This document shows, in pieces, positions 1 to 11,965 of a stretch of 64,000 bases of DNA (its first letter is position 1; each line of letters opens with the position of its first letter). The notes under the pieces were generated by a model that was not told the origin of the DNA, ran no database searches, and saw nothing but the letters and a program-made list of their open reading frames with translations. The stretch lies in contig CATNEN010000029.1 of the NCBI GenBank assembly GCA_950097015.1, positions 5,661,501-5,725,500 on the forward strand. Direction: 5' to 3'. The translations under genes and the position numbers were made by a program. The DNA comes from Macrostomum hystrix (taxonomy: Eukaryota > Platyhelminthes > Macrostomidae).

Positions 1-299
1 TTGTTGCGCATCTTCTGAAACAATAATCAAGTCGACAGCTCTTCCCACCGTCAAGATATTCAACGATTCTGGCCGAAGGTCGGATTTTTCCTATAAGCGC
101 TAGTGTATTTCATACACCCCTATACACGAATTAGCACTGCGCCTCAGTGCGGCCTTGCCAGGCCATCAACATTGATCAGCATGTCACCCGAATGTACCTG
201 CATCATCTCCGTCTTCGGTGGTCACCTACCTTTATCTAGACGGACTGCTAGACCTTCAAGGGCTACAATAGGTAGAACAAAGCAACTATGGACACCCTG
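1..299 (+). repeat. Dispersed repeat, copy 1 (window edge)
   Basis: This stretch shares a diverged but collinear sequence with 23947-24213. Common blocks include the text around the 'taagcgcta' motif near 93, a 'gcactgc..cttcagt/cctcagt' block near 136, 'cctgcatcatct' near 198, and 'acctttatctagacgga' near 228. It has no reading frame of note. It may be a fragment of a longer element cut by the window edge; the class is unknown. Confidence 0.6.
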
Positions 300-585
300 A
301 CGCGAGTTCCTCCAATTTCACTGATCAAGTCTAAATACGAGTACTAGGCGCAGCTCAACCTCAGGACACCCTCGCCTAGTCTGTCAACCAACTCTGTTAG
401 CATTCAGGCGCTGCCAAAAATTCTCATGGGTGGGGCAATGTGTATAAAAAAACTGGCGGCAAAACGTCAATTATTAATTATTAGAGTGCTAATATGGAAT
501 CGGATCTGCCCAATCCAAGGCCTTCAATAACATACACGAATGCCTGGGCACTGCTCCTCTTACTCAATTTCAATAGAAAAGTAGG

Positions 586-2684
586 TCACATGCACACCAT
601 TTCATTGTCAAGGTGTTTCCGAGTCAGATTGGGCACCTCGGCATTGTCCGCAGCGTAGCCTAGTGGCAGCAGCAGGTGCACCTTCTCGTTGGGGGGCCGG
701 CCGAGCAGGCGGCGCAGGGCCGGGCCGGCGTTCATCGGGGTGCTGGTGAGGGTGCACAATCCTACATTCTGCACAGCGGCTAGGAATAAGCCAGCCGAGA
801 TGCTCACGGAGATCTCCGAGTAGTAGTGCTGACGCTTCTCTTCCTGGCCGCGTCGCCAGCCGTGCGCCTTTTAGGTTAGAAAGAGAGTGTGTACAGTGCC
901 TGTGACTGCTAACATGGTAATCCATTTTTGCTTCCCTTAGGTTACAATTCGAATTTCAAACCTCTCTTACTGTCAGGCTCAGAAGTATAAGTTCAATTAA
1001 AAAACAGTATAGTGTTGTATTTTTGGTTTTGCCAACAAAATATAAATTATGAAGCGCGTGGTTTTAAGCCGACAAGCATTTCCCATCTCAAATGGCCCTT
1101 CTCTTCTCAGATAACCGATAGATTCGAACTCCCGACCACATATTCGAGGTTAGTCGAAATCGGGACCCGTTGAAATTTCATTTCTCTCTACAGGGCCACT
1201 CAATATCTAGTGCAAGATTTAGCAACCTTATCGGGGGTCGGTGGCAGACCGGTCTAACACTTTTGACTCTCGCACCAAGGTCCCTGAGCTCGATTCCGCA
1301 GCGACACCACATTTATTTGGGGCGCAGCAGCGGAGAGAAGGCTTAGGGGGCTTGTCGTGCAATTTGCGCCCTTGAGGGCCAACCTCCAAGGCACAGTGAG
1401 AGTGTACACTGCCTGATAATGAGAAAGTCAGGGCAGATGTACACACCTGTGTGATCGTATGTCTGCGTACAGTATCTGTGTGCGTGTGTGCTCAGGAGTT
1501 TGCGAAATTTGCAGAATTGCCTCCTCGCTGGCTGCAGGGTCTAGTGTCACCAAATGATGTGTCATTGCCCACAGCCCTCCTGCAATTATTATTAATATTA
1601 TTAGCAACCTAATCTACATTTATGAAGAGAATCGCAAGGTCTAATGCCTACAGCAGCTCACCTGACGCATTAGCACAACAATGACAGGAGCCTCAGTCAG
1701 GTAGGGCTTCTCCCAGGTGGTGCGCAGCTTGGCCAAATCGGCTTTCCAAGCCGGCCCCATCCGCCTGGCGTAGTTAATCTCCTCCTCCTCTTCCACAATG
1801 TCCCGAATGCGCCGCTTAATGGCCGGATTAGTGACACACACGTAGGTCCACGGCTCAGTGTGGGCCCCGCTTGGGGATGTGCCAGCTGAGCGGACGAGAA
1901 GCTTCAATAGTTCGGCGTCCACCGGGCGGTCGCTAAACTGGCGACAGGAGCGGCGCTGGTTCAGAATGTCGAAGAATGCCTGCGCTCGATTTAGCATCTC
2001 GGACTCTGGATAGGTGATATTCGAGTAAGGCAGCATGCCTCGGTCCGCCTCGTCGTCTTCGCCCAGATCATCCAGCTGGCCTTCATCGATATCTGCCTCA
2101 TTCTCTTTCTCGTGAACCTCGTCATCACCGGAGTCATCTTCGCTGTCTCGATTGATGACTCGATCGGTGACAGCTTTGCCGAGCGACTCGACGGCGGAAC
2201 GTCCGACCGGCCGCCTCCTGAGCTCAGTCTGAGGCGCCTCCTCCAAAGTGGGAGACCGTTTCTTCCGCTGCAGCTGCTGCTGTTGCTGTCCGCTGTTTTT
2301 GGTTTCCTGTTGTTCCTCCTCAGACTTATCTTCGTCAGTTTCGTCTCCATGGCCGTTCAACATTTGTTCGAATAGTTTGCGCTCCAACTCTTCAATTCGC
2401 TTCCTCTCCGCTGAAGCTGCGTCACCCAGATCCTTCTGAGCCGATGCCGACTGTTTGCCCTTCTGCTTTTTAGGTGCGGGGCCAAATGGTAGTTCGCCGG
2501 GCATTGGGATCGAGGATGGGCCACTGCGGTAGCTTGGCATGAAGCGCTCGTCCATAGGCACATTTGGCATTGTCTTGCGCTGCTGGAACACCTGCATCAC
2601 TATGAAGCCAATTAGGGCACCCAGCACAGCCTGTATGGTGGTGGAGTCCTTGAATATACTCCACAGTGTGTACACATCTGGCAT
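586..2684 (-). CDS. IYD: Iodotyrosine deiodinase (nitroreductase family), two coding exons
   Basis: Exons are 2684-1662 and 867-586 (434 aa), joined in phase 0 at CAG|gtgagc and ctaaaag|GCG. Members of this family remove iodide from iodotyrosines using FMN and NADPH, anchored in membranes. Visible features are a membrane segment at about residues 16-36, then a long acidic, Gln-rich linker (about 40-235). The nitroreductase domain follows, with RRSCRQFS and SPSGAHTEPW (FMN binding), an active-site lid EEEEINYARRMG plus a downstream Lys, and a C-terminal exon carrying HYYSEISVSI and LLGRPPNEK. The start was placed at the ATG at 2684. An upstream in-frame TTG lies inside a polypyrimidine tract ending in ttttctag at about 2699, so the ATG probably follows a 5'UTR or trans-splice acceptor. 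Length exceeds the human enzyme (289 aa) because of the linker. Family assignment is secure; whether the substrate is iodotyrosine in this animal is inferred. Confidence 0.92.
1233..1602 (+). mobile_element. tRNA-derived SINE (family A), near full length
   Basis: Lies in the IYD intron, antisense to the gene. The head has an A-box-like 'gtggcagaccggtctaac' and a B-box-like 'gagctcgattccg'. The body shared by all copies contains 'ggcttgtcgtgcaatt' and 'gtgtacactgcctga', and a conserved 3' module contains 'cctcctcgctggctgc' and 'tgcccacagccctcctgc'. It ends in an (ATT)n tail. Ten further copies are in this window. Confidence 0.85.
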
Positions 2685-2720
2685 GGCTGGTTTAGTGGCT
2701 AGAAAAAAAAACAATTGTTA

Positions 2721-4435
2721 GACAGTTAGTTTTTTGAAACAATTGACAAATAAATCACAAAAATGTAAAATAAAATCCTGTGTAGCATATTGTAATGGTG
2801 AATTTGAGAAAATATTGTTCTGCTTCACAACAAGCTAGTTCTAGAGTAGATTTTATTTTAGAGTACTCACCATTCTAATTGATAAAATAAATTTTGACTG
2901 AAGCAGAATTTTTACAAGGCCCTAAAAATGTATTCTATGTCATATAGTAAGTAATACGAGTACAATTTTGTATAAGCCATATAAAAAATATGGAGCCTAC
3001 AAATGACATTAAGGATATATTAACTAGTCAGATTTTAATAGTTTCTTTTCTATATATTCTATTATTCAATGTTTTCATTTAAAAAAAGGTAAATGTGGTC
3101 ATCTTCTATTTTTAACCACAACAATTTTGACAGATCCTATCATTCCTGCTTCAAAAGTTTTACTATTGGCTAAATATCTGCTGTATTATATTTTTTAAGA
3201 AAGAAACCATTTGAAAGTAACTAGCTATACTATTATAGAACAAAATAGGCCTAGTGTCTAAGTCTTAAGACCATGACCATCAAGATCAGTTCAGTGGGAT
3301 TTAAACAATAAAATATCATAAGTATAGTAATGACTTTATATAATTGCTGAATAATAATAGTAAATTGTATAAGTTTGTGAATACAACATAACACATGATG
3401 CTAATAAAAGTTTATGCTATTTTGCTAAAGTACAATATTACATTGCTCTAATACATAGTAGCATTGTAGCACCAGTACTAATTATCTTCTTGTAAATTTT
3501 TCTAAGTTCCTTAATTAGGACAGTAAGAGCAAGGGTTAAAGCTCTGCAATCAGCACCTGAGTGCAGCTGAATCCAATGATATAATAAATGACCCAAATGG
3601 GTTTTTCTAAAGGTTGCTGAGTCTGAGTGATGAATTGACAACTTATGGGTATATTTTTATGTTGGAAAAGTCAATTTAATATGTGGTTCAAACACTGAGC
3701 GCTCGGCCTACATCCTTATTCATGATGTTATGTCTTATGTCTGTCAGACTAATAGACTATTTTTGTCATAATAATTATAAATTTACACTATACAAACATT
3801 ACACTAATAATTATCGCACTTGTTCATAACATAATCCATCGAATATCAACGCCTAAAAACTGAGAGACACACAGACCGCTTCCCTAATTAGGCTTACGAT
3901 ATAGTTGTTTTAAATATGACTACATATTTATCATATAGGGACATATAGACATCAACATAGACATAGTGCAGGTTTTAAGTTCCAAAAATTGTTGCTCTTT
4001 TCTGTCCTTTCTATGAAAATTCTAATTTCAAATCATAGTTAATATTAACAAAGCTGAAAAATATATGTACACGATAATACTTTGATAAAAAGGAAATATC
4101 GAATCCATATGTTGCACTTAATCAATTCATTTGTCAGCACTCTGATTTCAAATACATAGTGCTCAATACTTTAACCTGCGCGAGTCGTGCATGCTCTAGA
4201 TATTTTATTATAGCGACTCACATTGAACATCGATTAAACTTACGGTGCATACACTGCTAATATTTTATTTCTAAGCGATTTAAAAAACAGGAATTTATTA
4301 GATTACTACCACCAAGAACCACTACGAATAGAAGATTTTCTTCTAGTGGTCCTTGACTACGACATGTACAGTACGCGCCGTCACGACAGTGACTCACAAA
4401 ATGATGGGAGTATAATCTATGTAAACTACTCAAAG
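2721..4435. other. AT-rich intergenic DNA, no gene seen
   Basis: Upstream flank of the IYD gene. It is AT-rich with only short, non-homologous reading frames. Nothing recognisable was found on either strand; a 5'UTR exon for IYD could lie here but cannot be placed. Confidence 0.5.
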
Positions 4436-4439
4436 GCGA

Positions 4440-5190
4440 GGTTTCCAGCCACATAGGGGAACCGCGATCCAGATCCTGGCCATCAGACGCGTCATCGAAG
4501 ACGCTTGTGTCCATATGCACCAACTGCCACGATCCGGTCAAAATCAATAGTGGACTGCCGCAAGGCCTTCGACTTGGTGGCGACGTGCGTCATCCGCACA
4601 TTCTTGAGCCACTCTCCCCTCCAATTTATCAGTGAACGTGCCAGCTATGGTGCTCTTAAATGTTCAACATTTAAGCTGTGTTATCACTCACGTAAATCGG
4701 AACCATTTCAGAACTTCTCTAAGACTTCCCGAGAGAATCTCGGGCTTCTCTAAGGCGACACCTCTCAGCTCCATTCCTGTTTGTGCTATCCTCGATTGAA
4801 TAGGTGGACGGCTTCCTTCTGCTCAGAAAAACGCGCAGCCGCCACCCTGAGAAGCGTCTGTCACTGCCGAGCTACGCGGAAAACCTGACACGTGTGCTCC
4901 AACAGTGGAGGGAGCGCTGAAGATATAACTGTGCGTGCAAGCTCCCGACTGTCAAATTGCACCTGGCTGCTGATTTTCTAATGGTCGAACAGTCGTTGAC
5001 ACGTACCTCGCTGCTCGACTTTCAAGCAATCGTAAATCGCTGTTCGAAAATAAAGGTCTTGCAGTCCATCTGCCTTAGTCCTCCGCAGCGCCACTCTGGA
5101 CAGAACCACCTCCGGGCTCGACTGTTTCTGGCTATTGTCGAAAGGGTCCTACAATGCAGATATCTAGACAGTGAAATCGGTCCTTAGGAG
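4440..5190 (+). mobile_element. Decayed non-LTR retrotransposon (reverse transcriptase remnant)
   Basis: Translated fragments in shifting frames resemble a LINE reverse transcriptase. They include 'AIRRVIEDACVHMHQL' followed in another frame by 'VDCRKAFDLVATCV', which matches the conserved D-x-x-KAFD-x-V motif A. Near 5110-5160 'RARLFLAIVERVLQCRY' resembles the conserved segment after the RT domain. Stops and frameshifts interrupt it throughout, so it is a dead fragment. The clade cannot be told. Confidence 0.55.
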
Positions 5191-6419
5191 CGCTGCAGCC
5201 TTTTTTAGAGGATGAGCATCAGTAACTGAATAGTGATATAACCTCGAGTACAGTCAGCCAAAATACAGACAGCAATTAAGGCAGATTGCCTTTATATCTC
5301 ATATAAAGATATATATCTCACACTGCAGGTTCTTCCATAACAATTACCGCGCGGATTCCATTATTTCCTAATTATAAGGGACTCAACATGTGCAGCGATG
5401 ATGTTGGATTGAGACAAAATCAACAGTGAAGTTTTCTGAACTGCAGTGGTGAAATTTGATTAAAAATCAATTGGAAGCACAGCTGAGCAACTTCGCTTCG
5501 CAGTTCGATACCCACTGGGCTGTTCGCGACGGGCTGTGTCTAGGGGTTTTCGCCACGAGCGCGAATTAATCTCAGCGCCTTCTGGCCCAAAAGTTCCTAT
5601 TCCGATGCCGATTCCCCCAGCAGAGCGGCAGAGTGCCCTGCAGCCATGCGCTGTAGGATCGTGGAAGGGGGCGTCGGCACGCAGCTCGTAGACAGCTCGG
5701 GGATGGCCCAGCAAAACCCGCAACAGCGCCATAGGGCGTCGTGGTGGTGCATCCGCGGCGCAATGTTGAGGAGACTGCTAGATCGCTTTGACAGTGAGGA
5801 GGCGACAGCTTCTGCACATCCTGCAGGTCACAGTTATCCGGACTGACTTGAGTGCAGCCGGGAATGAGCACATCGCGAATAGCATTAGTAAAGGTTGGAT
5901 CAGAGGACGGCCTCACATTAGCGCTTATTGAGATGGAGACCGATTTGCCACTCGCGAGCTGCCGATTTTATTGATCACCTGGCTTCGGAGCGCCCTTCTG
6001 CTTCCGGAAAGCCAGCTGTGCATGCAAGCCAAAAATTGAAACTTTGGATAGTCAAACTTAAAATAAATACTCGAAATCACCAATCAGGATATAAAATAAG
6101 TAAATAAGAATTACGATTTTCAATCTTAAGTCAGAGTATCACAAACGATTGCGTGTTGTAGCTACTTCTTAAGCGTAGTCCTAATTGCACAGTTCTCATG
6201 GAAACTTATCATTCCAAACCTTAAAAACGACCTTCCTGCGAGCGAACTTATAAGTAAGATTCATAAACGTTAGCCCTGCTTGTTAAATAAAGCTTAGCAT
6301 GAAAAAATATGCATAAATATACATGTTGCTTTGGACTTGCGCAGATCACGACTTCAGCTACACTTCTTTAAGTGTAGGAAACCGGCCATTCTAGAAAAGT
6401 TCAGTTCGTTCTCTTCTGC
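5191..6419. other. Intergenic DNA with a GC-rich coding-like island at 5460-5916
   Basis: Two overlapping open frames (90 and 114 codons, minus strand) occupy a GC-rich patch at 5460-5916. They give no recognisable family and disagree on frame. This could be an old exon or retroelement fragment. The remainder (5191-5459 and 5917-6419) shows nothing. Confidence 0.3.
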
Positions 6420-7531
6420 CTATGAATTCGACATCAGGTGCAAGAAGTCCTCGTGGAGCCAGATCAGATCTCCGTCCTGCCAACTAGCCGCTCGGGTCGC
6501 GTCGAGTCTAGTGAGGTTCTCCGATCTCCAGGCGCTGTAATTTCGGCTAAAAAAGAAGTCGAGCACAGTCGTACGATCACTCCCGATCATGTGCCGTCCC
6601 AGAAACTCCATCTGCACAAAGGCCACCTTGAAATCGCTGAACAAGCGCCCCGATGTCCTCAGGAAGTCGGCCTCTCCGCCCTCGATGTCCAGCTTGATGA
6701 CCACATTCTTGTTGCCGATGAGTCCGCACAGCCGCTCGCTGCGCACGGGCATCACGGGGATCGTGTCCGTCACGGCTCTACCGAACTTGGTCGCTCCTCC
6801 GACGTTGCAGTCGGCAGGGAAGTTCAGGTAGCTCAGCTGGTCTCCAGATCCGATGAAGTTCCACACGAGTGACGCGTCGAGCGCCGCCGCGTCCAGACTG
6901 AGCCGCAGTCGCAGCAGGTTGCGAATGTTGGCGTCAAGCGACACGACGGGAAATCCGAGTCTAGCGGCCAACAGGCTGTAGACGCCGATGTTGCAGCCCG
7001 CGTCCAAGGAAGGTCGCGTTCGGCACTTTCAGTGCAAGCTTCATGACCGAGTGCACAATCTCCGGCTCCCAAGTGTGATTGATGACAATCGCACCAGATA
7101 TTGCGTCCAATTCTGGATAGACGAACATGTGCACGAATCTGTGATTGAAGTCCAGAAGCCTGGCAACTGTACTACCCCGTCTGACAATGTCCAAAAGCTG
7201 TATGTTAAATGGTTTCTGCAGGCTGCAAAGGGGATACTCGTTGTCTGTCACTGAATACGCAACGGCATTCTTGCAAAGGATGTGTTTAAAAGCGGTGTGA
7301 AGAAAGTCAAACTGGCGTAGCTCCCGGAAGCTGTTGCATTTCACCTGCTTGTCGGCCTCGCTCTCGATCAACAGCGCATCGCAGAGAGCTCCATCCAAAC
7401 GGCAGCTGGCACGAGTGTCCAACTGATCGCTGTCCATCTTGGAAGTTTCTCTTCGTGAGCTGCGTTACCAAGTAGATAGTGGCGCACGCGACTAGTGCAG
7501 CAGACAGGAGTCTCCGCTTGAACAGGGCCAT
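6420..7531 (-). pseudogene. FkbM-type methyltransferase, frameshifted copy
   Basis: Intronless copy of the intact gene at 11966-13204, in the opposite orientation. The ATG at 7531 opens a frame with a signal-anchor (ALVACATIYLVTQL). The frame breaks at about 7440, resumes as the 7437-6961 frame, and breaks again at about 7005, where one extra T (ccttcctTgg against ccttcctgg in the intact copy) shifts into the last frame (7007-6420). The methyltransferase motifs survive: DAGCNIGVYSLLAARLG for SAM binding and KLDIEGGEADF, typical of FkbM enzymes. The segment 6570-7040 is almost identical to the intact copy, whereas the N-terminal half is only about half identical in protein. With two frameshifts it is either a pseudogene or carries assembly errors. 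Confidence 0.85.
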
Positions 7532-8218
7532 GCTGAGCAGTTAGCAAAATTTAATGCCTCGCTGGTCAGGCTATACGAGCTCGTATATGATTAGCTTGAA
7601 ATACGTTTTAAGCCTCTCAGTTAGTTAATAAAGATTTCTGCCGGAAGCAGGTGCATCAGAATCGTGACTGCTAGCTCGCCAGTCGTAAAATAATTTTGTT
7701 TGCTCTGGACTCACTCGCTCAGATTTCCATTAGCCTTTCCATTAGGAAATTGTCTTTCAGTATTGTAGACGCTCATATGGGGTATCCGCTTATACGCTCG
7801 TATGAAGCACTGCAATCCAGAGGTCCTAAATTGCTTGCACACACGCAGTACAGTTTCAGGACTAATTATGACTTTTGAATGACGCCATTTTGCCACTAAT
7901 TAACGACCTCTTAAAGTAGGTGTAATATTAAAAACTTATACAGGCAATTTATTTGCAGTAAAACTTTGTTTAAATATTCGCCGATTCATAATTTTCAATC
8001 AGCATCTATTTTTGACCAAGATCGGCGCAATAAACAGCGAAGAACGGGTAAAAGTACAAAAATAATATAATAAGCGAGCGAACAAAGAGCCAGACAAAAT
8101 GAAGTGAAGCAATTGTCTCAAAGCTTAAATATCGGATTCAATACTTGGTTTTGAGTGCTTAAAATGTCTTGGCACGAGTTCCATAGACCATAGGTGAGTT
8201 CCATAGGTGTGAGCCTTA
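7532..8218. other. Intergenic DNA between the divergent FkbM copies, left part
   Basis: Presumed promoter side of the minus FkbM copy. No clear promoter motif, gene or repeat was recognised. Confidence 0.3.
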
Positions 8219-8220
8219 TA

Positions 8221-8706
8221 GTGCCCGCTATTTCAAGCAGATATCCACTGGCGGGCGAAGTCTGTCAGTTTACGCCCAGTAGACACCAGTCGCTTTTACC
8301 TGCAGGCAATGCGGAATCCAACTGAGACATGTTGGTACAACAAGCGTCCACGTGGAAAGAATACCGTTTCAACCATAATATATAATATAAAAATAATTAT
8401 TGCAGGAGGGCTGCTGGCAATGACACATAATTTGATGACACTAGACCCGCAGCCAGCGAGGAGGCAATTCTGCCCATTTCGCTGACTCCTGAGCACACAC
8501 GCACACAGATACCGTACGCAGGCATACGCTCACACTGGTGTGTACATCTGCCCTGACTTTCTCATCGTCAGGCAGTGTACACTCTCACTGTGCCTTAGAG
8601 GTTGGCCCTTGAGGGCGTAAATTGCACGACAAGCCCCTATACCTTCTCTCCGCGGCTGCGCCCCATAAAGCCCGCCAGTGGACTATCTGCTTGAAATAGT
8701 GGGCGC
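8221..8706. mobile_element. TA-flanked element with 36-37 bp terminal inverted repeats
   Basis: The left arm 8221-8256 (gtgcccgctatttcaagcag...) is the near-perfect reverse complement of the right arm 8670-8706 (...ttgaaatagtgggcgc). Both ends are bounded by the dinucleotide TA (8219-8220 and 8707-8708), as expected for target duplication by Tc1/mariner-like transposases. The interior codes for nothing and contains a truncated SINE. It reads as a nonautonomous MITE-like element. Confidence 0.7.
8385..8666 (-). mobile_element. SINE family A, 5'-truncated, inside the TIR element
   Basis: Contains the 3' module, the (AAT)n-like tail (lower coordinate side) and the central body. The sequence stops at the conserved 'cgcggctgcgcccca' and lacks the tRNA-like head. 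It sits between the inverted repeats of the 8221-8706 element. Confidence 0.8.
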
Positions 8707-8708
8707 TA

Positions 8709-11700
8709 CGCGCTACGCGCCTCAACGTTTTACCTCGTTTCAGCCCTGTGCAGCCTATCAATATTGGTATAATTCACACTCTCTCGGTTAATGCACACTG
8801 CACGTTTAAGAACTATCGTGCTTGGCAGTGCTAAAATAAATAAATAGTGCTAAAGTAACCAGAAAGCTCCATATACAACTAAATTACGACGTAGAACAAG
8901 GTTTAGCGGAAGATAACAAATTCACTGAACGAAACCTGCATTGAAAGTCAAGAGAGGATTTTGGTCCAGTACGCTGTCAGCAGCGCCTGCACATGTTCGA
9001 ATGCTATCTTCGAGGAATGGTTCACCGTTCACTTCCGTTCACTGCGGCCAGTAATTTCTTACCGTCTTCGAATGCTCGCAACGCTCTTGGTTTTTTTATT
9101 TAGGCAGAGCGTAATGCTTCTGTCGCCTCCGTCGATAACTTCGATTATCAATCTATGCTTTTCGTCGCTATTCTTTGCATATTGCACAGGCGGTGCTCCG
9201 GCATATTCGGCAGCGATTTCGTCGATGTCTTAAAATCGTGCTGGCTTGGTCACAATTTTGTTTGACATGATGGAAAAACTGAGAGTGGAACGGCATTGAC
9301 AGCGCTGTTTATCGGCTTTAGTGCTTACGAGAACTCGTAAATGAGTTCTCCAAAGGATTAAATTGCCTGCCGGTTTGAAACACATTTTACCATAGACAAC
9401 AAGCAGTGAAGCTCAAAATGCGTGTTTTTGCTATCATCATGGAGAAAATTGCTTGCTCGTAGTCTCTACCTTTATTACTATATTACTGTAACACTCGAGG
9501 ACTCGATTGCAGAAGTAAGGAAGACCAATGTAGTGTCAGCTTGTTTGCCCGTGTTATTATTCAGTACGTGTTTTTGCTAAGAGTTCACCCACGCCAAGCC
9601 GGGCCGGACCAGCTTGGGGGAACGGACGCCCACCACCCCGCGAGCGCTACCCCTGGGCTACGGTCCCGGCCAATCAGCGAGCGACCCGGCCTCACTACCT
9701 GTCTACCCTCGGCAAGAAGCGACCCCGGGGCTCAGAACGGCGGTCGCAAGTCTACTGCGATTTGTCGCCTTGGCTCAAGCTACAGCCAGGCATCCACCTC
9801 GCCGATCGACCTAATTTGGGGTTAAAATGACTCTACATGTATATAACGAAGCGTGTTTTTGTAGTCCAAATTATCTTTTTCTCCGCAATTCGCCTCACAC
9901 TGTGAGAAGCACGTGCAAATTATCGTTCTCCGCAATTCGCCTCACACTGTGAGAAGCACGTGCAACTAGTCCACTTGTTTTGTCCCTCCCCGCCCGACCA
10001 CACTCCGCTTGTTCAGTTAGGTAGCTTTCGGCGCTACGCGTCTTGAGAGTGCGCCGCTGACAAGGGTGGTCTAGATAGGCGCTTGTTGTCGAAGTCAGTA
10101 CGTGCTCTCTTCGGAGACTCCGCCGTCAGGCAGAAGGAGTGCCAACCGATAGGATCTGTCGGGGCAGCGCTGAAAGCAGAAACAACCGGAGCCTCTCGGG
10201 AAGAGTAGGGCGCGGATGTAGTCCAGTTAAGTAAAATTGTTATATCCAAATTGTCAGACCAGACTTGCTTCTCACTGTGAGCACGCTATAATTTATTTCC
10301 GTGCGAACATCTATTCTGTCAGTATATAACTTTTAAGTCAAGTAAACGATATTCAAAGTAATTCCTATTCGTATCTGAAATCTTAGTCACAGCCGATTAA
10401 CTCACTCCTAATCAAATTATTCGAGTCTTCGCGTTCATACTGTGTTATTCTTTTTCATTGGGAGTTTCGCCGGGCCGGAGGACGACACACGGGTCTCATC
10501 GCTTATCTATTCCACTTCGCTCGCTACCAGTCTCTAACGCTATTTAATTCCAGATTTCCCTGCTGCATATTGAAACGATTGGTAGGACACCGACCCCGGT
10601 GAATAGTGAATAGTCGCTAGCTTTAAATACCTCACGCTCCAGCTAGGACATTCATTTTATTACACCAAGGCTGGACTTAATAGTGTAGCGGCGATGGACT
10701 CTCTTGATATTACTAAGATAACGGCCCCAACTCGAATATGGACTATTGTATTTATTTGACTGCCTAGCAAAATAGTATTAACAGTCTCTGATGATGCTGG
10801 CGATTCAGCAGCTCCACTTTTAGCACTATTACTACGCTGAGTCCAAAACCACTGGTAACGGGACAGCCCGTGGCGCATGAAAACACATCAGCTTTTAAAT
10901 ACGGCGCGCAGATACATTAAATATAGCTAGTATACGACAAACGCACTTTCAATGCTGCATAAATAATGAATAATATATGTACTGTTATAGATTTAATATA
11001 GATGAATAGGAGACATTACACATTAATAAACTTCACTAGGAATACAAAAATGCAACTCCCATAGAAACTAAAAATTCATAGATAAACAACGACAAAATAC
11101 GACTATAAAATAAATGACATCGTCACAAGTTACTATATATAGATTATATACTAAAATATATTATATATTACTATTGACTGTATATTATTATTGCTATATA
11201 ATTACTATTGTAATATAGAATCTGTAGACCAATCTACTAGCTTGCAAAATGCTACACTTATTTATTTTATTTTTAGCTCGTATAGTTCATTATCACCCTC
11301 TGTGGATTCATTAAAGCGTTAAAAAATTTAATTCAATAGAGGCATAGGATCAGCTGCAAATGCTTGTATCATACGGCTTGTATATTTAGCACAGAAGCCG
11401 CAGCTGTTGCAGATTGGCCCATTGAATGCTGACAGTGTGTAGTCGAACCCAGCTTAATCGGGTTTGAGTAGGGCTTGAATTTACAATAAGCCATGCAGTT
11501 CCGGGGTAGGAAGCTTTCTTTCAGACCCAAAATGTTCACTCCCCCCATTGCTACGAGCGAATAAGCTGAGCGCAGTCAAGCGAAGATATTAAAATGTGTA
11601 AGTGCGAACCCAAATAACCAACCCTTCATGGTAGCTATACTATATAGTTCCGCGCTATAAGCACCGTTGTTGAATGTAGGGGCCAGCTCTGTACGAATTG

Positions 11701-11890
11701 TGCTGATACTGCAGGCCTCGCAGCTCGCTTGTTTAACCAGCAGCCAATAAGGGGGGTCGAGGGACGAAGCCCGCGCTATCAAGACGAGACCAAATCGGCG
11801 TACTCTGAAGCGACGCCTGTATACAATTATTTGTCTTGGCTGAATTTCAGCACTCGATAAAGAGTGATATCGGTGCTGGGCGCTTTGTGA
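8709..11890. other. Intergenic DNA between the FkbM copies, right part
   Basis: Contains a GC-rich patch at 9580-9830 with an open frame of no recognised family, and AT-rich DNA from 10900 to 11330. A tandem duplication is annotated separately. No gene was supported. Confidence 0.4.
9874..9965 (+). repeat. Tandem duplication, about 46 bp x 2
   Basis: Two adjacent copies of a unit carrying 'ctccgcaattcgcctcacac' and 'tgtgagaagcacgtgcaa'. The unit includes a small palindrome, ctcacactgtgag. Confidence 0.8.
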
Positions 11891-11894
11891 CGCT

Positions 11895-11900
11895 TATAAA
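11895..11900 (+). promoter_or_regulatory. Possible TATA box for the intact FkbM gene
   Basis: TATAAA lies 65 nt upstream of the chosen ATG at 11966. Motif and spacing fit a core promoter, but this rests on the motif alone. Confidence 0.4.
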
Positions 11901-11965
11901 GACGCTTATTGTGGAAGATTAGACGAATACGTTCAAGATTCGGACAGCTGTCAGCAAAAACTCAA

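Noticed and set aside
9541-9825. 94-codon GC-rich frame
   Set aside because: No homology, low-complexity Pro/Ser/Arg composition, no supporting splice sites.
10660-10878. 72-codon minus-strand frame
   Set aside because: No recognised motif, no splice context and no repetition elsewhere in the window.
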